Of a stretch of 34,135 nucleotides of DNA, positions 28,636 through 34,135 are shown one piece after another (positions within the stretch are counted from its first letter, which is position 1; each line of letters begins with the position of its first letter). Position numbers and translations under genes: made by a program. The notes beneath the pieces are model-generated. The model searched no databases. It worked only from the letters and a program-made list of their open reading frames with translations, and had not been told where the DNA came from. This DNA is from Armatimonadota bacterium (lineage in GTDB: Bacteria > Armatimonadota > Hebobacteria > CAIYQO01): the NCBI GenBank assembly GCA_020060775.1, contig JAGUZN010000036.1, positions 1 to 34,135 on the forward strand, in the 5' to 3' direction.

Positions 28636-30186
28636 CTACGCAAACCGAATGCTGTATAAATCCGCGGCACGCATCTTGATCGAGACAATCACCGCTTCGC
28701 CCTCTGTATGCTTCATATCCGTTTCACCACCCCAGGTGACGACTTTATCCAGGTGGTCGCCGGTGATGAGGTCGCACACCGCTGGCGTGCGGCGCCATTC
28801 TTTCCCGAGGACGCCGACCGCGATATGTCCCGATCTCTTCGTGCGGCAGTTGAGTATCATTTTCCGCCCGTGCACCTGCAGGGGAATCATGTAGAATTCC
28901 GCATCCGCATCCGCACGCAGAGCGGCCAGGCGACCGCGTTGCCAGGTGGCCCAGCCGCATTGACCGAAACCGGGGGTCGCGCGTGGGTACTTGTGCGGGA
29001 CATGCCAGCCGCCGATAAGTGAGCCGACGCGATCCCCCGGCAACTCCATCAACGGCCCCGCAATCCCACCGCAGGCGTGCCAGCTTCCCGGCTTGCCGAG
29101 ATCGATCATTGGACGGCCAGGCACGCGATGCCAGAGCGTCCCTTCCGCGCTGCTGTGCAACACGGGCAGCAGGGTGTCATCCACCTGCGACCAACGTGTC
29201 GCCAGGAGCAGATGGTATTCCGGCGCATCAGGCATCACCGTATAGCCCGGGGTGTACCAGGTATCGGTTGGCCGCATGCCGGGATCAGGCCACAGCACCT
29301 GCTGCAGGTGGGTGAAATGACGGAAGTCATCGCTCACCGCGCGTCCCACCGCCCGCTTATCGTAGTACCAGGTGCGCGGGTAGACGACGTATTTCTTGAT
29401 GAACGGATTGTACGCGCACGCCTGGTTCGTATCCGAATACTGAATAAGCAGCGGATCATCCAGCGAGCGCCAGTGCAGCCCGTCCGGCGACACCGCACCG
29501 CGCAGACCCAGCGACATGCGCTCACGCAACTTCATGCGCTCGCCATAGCTGTACAGCCCCTTGGGATCGGCATCGTCCGGCCAGCGCTCCAGGTAGCGCG
29601 CGGCCTCCGCCTCGTTGACCAGACCGAGAAAGATCATCTTATATCGCTCTGCAGCCGGCCCGTAGTCATCCACGAAGACGCACGCGCCCTGGCAGCCGAC
29701 CCAGCCCGGATCGAACACGGCGTTGTTCCGTGTCGATCCACCTACCGCCACCAGATCGAACTCGGGTGTGCGCCATGTGTAACCGTCAAGAGACTCCAAT
29801 ACCCGTATGACCTTGGCATGGCTTTGGGCATGCGCATCCTTCCCGGCATCCGGCTTCAAGCTCTCGTAGAACATGCGGTACACGCCGCCATCCCGCACGA
29901 CACTGCCGCCGAAGAACACGTCCTCTTCGAGTTCTGCTGCGCGCAGCATCGGCTCCGCATCCAACGCTCCCGGGATCGTCTCGATGCGGATACCCTTGGG
30001 CAAATCCTCCGCATCGGCGTGCATCGGCGGCAACGGCGTGGGCGCGGGTTGCAACGCAACCGTGTTCTTCTCGGATGTCAGCCAGCGCAGACCACCGTGG
30101 GCGACATACCGCCAGTCGAAAAAATACAAGGTGTTGGATGGTGGGGTCAGCGGCGGCACAATGCCGCTCATCGGGAAATCAGACAT
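28636..30186 (-). CDS. Glycosyl hydrolase-like beta-propeller protein
   Basis: 516 aa; YRMFYESLKPD, LRGAVSPDGLHWRSLDDPLL; C-terminal VIVSIKMRAADLYSIRFA. Confidence 0.65.
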   Translation of the reverse strand: MSDFPMSGIVPPLTPPSNTLYFFDWRYVAHGGLRWLTSEKNTVALQPAPTPLPPMHADAEDLPKGIRIETIPGALDAEPMLRAAELEEDVFFGGSVVRDGGVYRMFYESLKPDAGKDAHAQSHAKVIRVLESLDGYTWRTPEFDLVAVGGSTRNNAVFDPGWVGCQGACVFVDDYGPAAERYKMIFLGLVNEAEAARYLERWPDDADPKGLYSYGERMKLRERMSLGLRGAVSPDGLHWRSLDDPLLIQYSDTNQACAYNPFIKKYVVYPRTWYYDKRAVGRAVSDDFRHFTHLQQVLWPDPGMRPTDTWYTPGYTVMPDAPEYHLLLATRWSQVDDTLLPVLHSSAEGTLWHRVPGRPMIDLGKPGSWHACGGIAGPLMELPGDRVGSLIGGWHVPHKYPRATPGFGQCGWATWQRGRLAALRADADAEFYMIPLQVHGRKMILNCRTKRSGHIAVGVLGKEWRRTPAVCDLITGDHLDKVVTWGGETDMKHTEGEAVIVSIKMRAADLYSIRFA

Positions 30187-30190
30187 GGCA

Positions 30191-31270
30191 TTATCTCCAG
30201 GCAGCCGTCAATGCAAAGTCGCCGTACGTGCGGCAGGTCTCATCATACGCCGCAAACAGGTCAATGGGAACCTCCGGGCTGATGGAGTGGGTGCCGATGA
30301 CGACACCGCCATCCCGTCCCAGATCGATCAACTCCCGCGCCTGCGCCCGCACCCGTTCGGCCGGACCATTGATTAAAGTATCGGAATTACACATGCCGCC
30401 GGTGAGGATCAAGCGTGGGTAGGTCTCGCGCAACTGAACCGGGTCCATCCCCGCGCGCCGCTCCATCGGATTCAAGCCATCGATGCCGGCATCGATGAGC
30501 ATGTCGAGGATGGGCAGAATATGCCCATCGGAATGTAACAACACGTAGCGCGCGCCGGCAGCCTTATAGGCGGCGATCATGCGGCGATACGCGGGCAGGA
30601 AGACGCGCTCGAAAGCGGCAGGACTGAACATCGGGGCATCGTTGTACGCCATATCGTCGTATATCCACACGCCGGTGTCACGCAAGTCCCACCGCCGCAA
30701 TGCCTCCACCCCAACGGCCGTGATATGTTCTCCCACCTTGTCCGCCAGCGCCTGCGCCAGCTCGGGGTCAGCGGCAATGTCCTGCAAAAACTCCGCCTCC
30801 CCGCGCACGAACGTGGTGCGCAAATACGGTCCGCCGGTTTTGATGAACACGCAATAGCGCGCGTTCAATCGCGCCAACTCCCGGGCAGCCGCAGCCGCAT
30901 CGGCACACCCGAGCAAGTAGCGACGCTCGTCCATGGGAGACTCGAATTCCACAGCCTCCGGATCAACCCCATCGGGGATGGGTACCTCAACTGTTTCGGT
31001 GAAGTAGGCACCTCGCTTCGGTGTGCGTATGAGGCGTCCCCATGGGTCAATCGCGTACTGGCTGCTGGCATCCTCCCGCACTGGCCGGGCGCGCGAGGGA
31101 AAAGGCGTCTCATCAGGCGGCAATATCCAGATATCGGTCAGCTCTGCCGCCGGCCCAAATCGCGCTTCCCACTCAGCCGGGTATTGCCAGAACTTATCAT
31201 AGCGCGGGATACGATCCGGCGGGCGAAAGGCACACGCCGCTAATACACGCTCACGTGATGTCATCGCCAT
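30191..31270 (-). CDS. Uroporphyrinogen decarboxylase-family protein (second copy type)
   Basis: MTSRERVLAACAFRPPDRIPRYDKFW...VLLHSDGHILPILDMLIDAGIDGLNPMERRAGMD. Confidence 0.75.
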   Translation of the reverse strand: MAMTSRERVLAACAFRPPDRIPRYDKFWQYPAEWEARFGPAAELTDIWILPPDETPFPSRARPVREDASSQYAIDPWGRLIRTPKRGAYFTETVEVPIPDGVDPEAVEFESPMDERRYLLGCADAAAAARELARLNARYCVFIKTGGPYLRTTFVRGEAEFLQDIAADPELAQALADKVGEHITAVGVEALRRWDLRDTGVWIYDDMAYNDAPMFSPAAFERVFLPAYRRMIAAYKAAGARYVLLHSDGHILPILDMLIDAGIDGLNPMERRAGMDPVQLRETYPRLILTGGMCNSDTLINGPAERVRAQARELIDLGRDGGVVIGTHSISPEVPIDLFAAYDETCRTYGDFALTAAWR

Positions 31271-31274
31271 ACGA

Positions 31275-32735
31275 CTACTCCTCAGGATCATACACGCTGA
31301 TCACCCGGGGCTCCATAAATTCCAGCCATCCTTCGCTGCCGCCCTCGTGCCCCACCCCGCTGAGCTTCACACCGCCAAATGGCACCTCGGTGCGCAAGGG
31401 ACGCATGTCGTTGACGCCGACAATGCCTGCCTCCAACCGCCGGGCAAGCCGCGTGGCGCGGTGAATATCCCGCCCATACACGTAAGCGGCCAGTCCATAT
31501 TCCGTGGCATTGGCACGACGAATGACCTCGTCATCAGTGACAAAGGATAACAGGGAAATGACCGGCCCAAAAATCTCTTCACGGGCGATGCGCAGATGAT
31601 CAGTCACCCAGGTCAGCAATGTTGGCGGGTAATACGAGCCGTCGGATAGCGATGCGGGCAATGCATCAAGGCCGCCGTGCAACAGCACGGCGCCGTGCGC
31701 CAGCGCATCGTCCACCAGTTCGGCCACGGTGGCCACCGCCTGCCGGCTGATCAGCGGGCCAATGGTGGTATCCGGGTCCAGGCCATTGCCCAGCGTCAAC
31801 CCGCGCAAGCGCGTCAGCAGCATCTCGGTAAAGCGCTCGAGAATATCCTGCTGAACGAACACGCGGTTGGCGGTGACGCACATCTGTCCGTTCGACATGA
31901 ACTTGATGCGAATCAGGTCGTCAGCGGCATGCTCCAGATCGGCATCGGCAAGCACGATGAATGGCGCGTTCCCCCCCAATTCCATCGAGCAGCGCTTGAT
32001 ATGCCGTCCGGCCGCGGCCATGATCTCTGCCCCCGTCTCCGTCGAGCCGGTGAGTGAGATGGCGCCGATGGCCGGATGCTCCGTCAGTACCTGGCCGATG
32101 GCGCGGGCATCGCCGCAGACGACGTTGAACACGCCCGGCGGCAACGCCGCCTGCGCGGTGATCCAGGCGAAGGCCAGCGAGATCAGCGGGGTGTGACTGG
32201 CCGGTTTCAACACCACCGGACAACCTGCCGCCAAAGCAGCGGCAATCTTCTTGGCCCCTTGTGCCAGCGGAAAGTTCCAGGGGGTGATAGCGGCCACCAC
32301 GCCAACCGGATGATACTCCACCCAGGTATGCTTCCCCGGGTCGGCATGAGGGATGGAGCGCCCGTACATGCGACGCGCCTCTTCGGCATACCACAGATAA
32401 AAGCTCGCGGCATAGTCCACCTCGGCACGCGCCTGGGCCAGGGGCTTCCCTTGCTCAGCAGTCAGCAAGTGCGCCAACCCTTCCCGGTGCTCGAGCAACA
32501 GGGAGTAGATACGCTTGAGATACTCGCCGCGCTTGGGTGCCGGGGTGGCTGCCCACAGGGGAAGTGCGCGTTCCGCTGCCTCCACAGCGGTGGTCGCTTC
32601 CAGCGCACCGCCGCGCGGCACCTCGGCCAGCACTTCGCCGTTTGCCGGATTCGTCACCGGGAAAGTCACGCCGGTGTCAGCGTCGCAACCTCGGCCATCG
32701 ATCCATAATTGCGCCGGGTATGTGAGGGTGTTCAT
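31275..32735 (-). CDS. NAD(P)-dependent aldehyde dehydrogenase (succinate-semialdehyde DH-like)
   Basis: VAAITPWNFPLAQGAKKIAAALAAGCPVVLKPA; MELGGNAPFIVLADADLEHA; NGQMCVTANRVFV; ATGA overlap with upstream gene. Confidence 0.9.
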   Translation of the reverse strand: MNTLTYPAQLWIDGRGCDADTGVTFPVTNPANGEVLAEVPRGGALEATTAVEAAERALPLWAATPAPKRGEYLKRIYSLLLEHREGLAHLLTAEQGKPLAQARAEVDYAASFYLWYAEEARRMYGRSIPHADPGKHTWVEYHPVGVVAAITPWNFPLAQGAKKIAAALAAGCPVVLKPASHTPLISLAFAWITAQAALPPGVFNVVCGDARAIGQVLTEHPAIGAISLTGSTETGAEIMAAAGRHIKRCSMELGGNAPFIVLADADLEHAADDLIRIKFMSNGQMCVTANRVFVQQDILERFTEMLLTRLRGLTLGNGLDPDTTIGPLISRQAVATVAELVDDALAHGAVLLHGGLDALPASLSDGSYYPPTLLTWVTDHLRIAREEIFGPVISLLSFVTDDEVIRRANATEYGLAAYVYGRDIHRATRLARRLEAGIVGVNDMRPLRTEVPFGGVKLSGVGHEGGSEGWLEFMEPRVISVYDPEE

Positions 32736-33808
32736 GAACAACATGCCTCTCCTATCTCCACGTCGATGCGGGCGGCAATCTCCGAGCCAACCTCGATGGT
32801 AGTTGCCCGCCCGCCAAGATCCGGCGTCCGGCATTGCCCGTCCTGCAGCACCGCGACCACCGCGCGTTCAATCGCCAGCGCCGCTTTCGCTTCACCGAGG
32901 AAATCCAATAACATCGCCGCACTGCGAATCGCGCCAATCGGATTCGCGATGCCCTGCCCGGCAATATCGGGCGCAGAACCGTGGACCGGCTCAAACAGTG
33001 AGGGGAATGTGCGCTCGGGATTGATATTGGCGCTGGGCGCCAGGCCGATGCTGCCGGTAATCGCCCCCGCCAGATCGCTGAGGATATCGCCGAACAGGTT
33101 GGAGCCCACCACCACGTCGAGCTGCGCCGGGTCGCGCACGAACCGCATGGTCAGAGCATCGATATGGACCTTCTCGGTAGCCACATCGGGGTACTCCGGC
33201 GCCAACGCATCCAGGATGGTATCCCACAATACCATGCCGTAAGTCAGCGCATTCGACTTCGTGGCCATGGTCAGCTTGCCGCGCCGCTGTCGCGCCAGTT
33301 GATACGCGTATCTGAGAATGCGCGTGATACCCTTCCGCGTATGCACCGCCGTCTGGATCGCCATTTCATCCGGCTGCCCCTGACGCGAGAAACCTCCGAC
33401 GTTCACGTATTCGCCCTCGGAATTCTCGCGCACCACCACCAGGTCAACAGTCGCATCGGCCAACGGGCTCACCACGCCGGGCAACAGTGTCGCCGGTCGC
33501 ACGCATGCATACTGCTCGAATGACTGTCGCATGCGGATCAACGGCACGAGGGTGAGATGATCCGGCACGTGCGTCGGGTCTCCAACCGCTCCCAGGAAGA
33601 TGGCATCATAACCACGCAACTGCTCGAGGAAATCATCGGGCGCCACCTGACCGGCCTCGCGCCAATAGCGATGACCCCAGGGAAATTCGGTGAAGTCCAG
33701 CGTAAAACCGCCGAGCCGTGCGGCTTGTGCCATCACCCGCACCGCTTCGATGGTCACATCGATGCCGATGCCGTCGCCCGGGTAGAGTGCTATCGAATAT
33801 CCAGCCAT
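32732..33808 (-). CDS. Isocitrate/isopropylmalate/tartrate dehydrogenase family protein
   Basis: MAGYSIALYPGDGIGIDVTIEAVRVM; VVRENSEGEYVNVGG; NLFGDILSDLAGAITGSIGLAPSANIN. Confidence 0.9.
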   Translation of the reverse strand: MAGYSIALYPGDGIGIDVTIEAVRVMAQAARLGGFTLDFTEFPWGHRYWREAGQVAPDDFLEQLRGYDAIFLGAVGDPTHVPDHLTLVPLIRMRQSFEQYACVRPATLLPGVVSPLADATVDLVVVRENSEGEYVNVGGFSRQGQPDEMAIQTAVHTRKGITRILRYAYQLARQRRGKLTMATKSNALTYGMVLWDTILDALAPEYPDVATEKVHIDALTMRFVRDPAQLDVVVGSNLFGDILSDLAGAITGSIGLAPSANINPERTFPSLFEPVHGSAPDIAGQGIANPIGAIRSAAMLLDFLGEAKAALAIERAVVAVLQDGQCRTPDLGGRATTIEVGSEIAARIDVEIGEACCS

Positions 33809-33809
33809 G

Positions 33810-34135
33810 TTACCCCTTTCCGATCGACTGGAGCTGTACCGCGGGATTGAGAAGATACGGCGGTCGCTCACCGCGCAACACGGCCGCCGCATGATCAATG
33901 GCCGCACGCATCACATCGAACACGCCCTCCACGCAGCGGTTGCCCAGATGTGGGGTGGAGACCACGTTGGGTAAATCGATGAGCGGGTTGTCGCCGTGAT
34001 CTACGGCCGTATCCAGCGCGGCGCCGGCCAGGCGGCCGGTAGTGAGCGCGTCGTACAGTGCGTGCTGATCAATCAGCGCGGCACGGGCAGTGTTAATGAG
34101 AAAAGTGGTGGGCCTCATCCGCGCCAGTTCCGCCG
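33810..34135 (-). CDS. D-isomer-specific 2-hydroxyacid dehydrogenase, C-terminal part (runs off the window)
   Basis: AELARMRPTTFLINTARAALIDQHALYDALTTGRLAGAALDTAVDHGDNPLIDLPNVVSTPHLG; frame stays open to 34135. Confidence 0.85.
   Translation of the reverse strand, partial: AELARMRPTTFLINTARAALIDQHALYDALTTGRLAGAALDTAVDHGDNPLIDLPNVVSTPHLGNRCVEGVFDVMRAAIDHAAAVLRGERPPYLLNPAVQLQSIGKG

Noticed and set aside
1-34135. CRISPR array, rRNA, or complete IS element
   Set aside because: No regularly spaced repeats, rRNA signatures or intact transposase seen on either strand.

Overview
This 34.1-kb window splits into two very different parts. (1) Positions 1-5571 look like an integrated accessory unit. It is about 5.46 kb, bounded by two ~61-bp direct repeats (55-115 and 5511-5571) that each carry the 3' part of a tRNA-Thr(TGT) gene plus 16 bp of identical flank. 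Inside is a four-gene minus-strand operon: a Rossmann methyltransferase-like protein, two tandem radical-SAM paralogs and a ParB/Srx-like protein. It is fronted by a consensus sigma70 promoter that predicts a leaderless GTG transcript and abuts a perfect 10-bp inverted repeat. The ParB-like gene has an in-frame amber codon at codon 4 of its best SD/ATG start. (2) Positions 6000-34135 are a carbohydrate-use region, nearly all on the minus strand. It holds an SBP-permease fusion, UroD-like proteins, propeller-type glycosidase/sialidase-like proteins, a DHDPS-family lyase, two ATC-hydrolase-like proteins, an AraC regulator (+), three pseudopilin (N-methylation/H-X9-DG) proteins with lectin-like C-termini, a CBM9-like protein, a GH42-like protein with an embedded DnaJ-type CXXCXGXG zinc motif, and a sugar-acid catabolic operon running off the right edge. 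The main regulatory observation is a repeated operator, TTGCACTAT (ATAGTGCAA on the coding strand). It lies exactly 21 nt upstream of a -10-like hexamer at four promoters, is phase-shifted by 11 bp (and tandem) at a fifth, and also occurs in the araC-type leader. This suggests one AraC-controlled regulon joining the glycan-degradation operons to the pilin-lectins. Taxonomy is not determinable here; the gene style would fit Armatimonadota or similar phyla (inference only). All family calls come from reading motifs, not from database searches.
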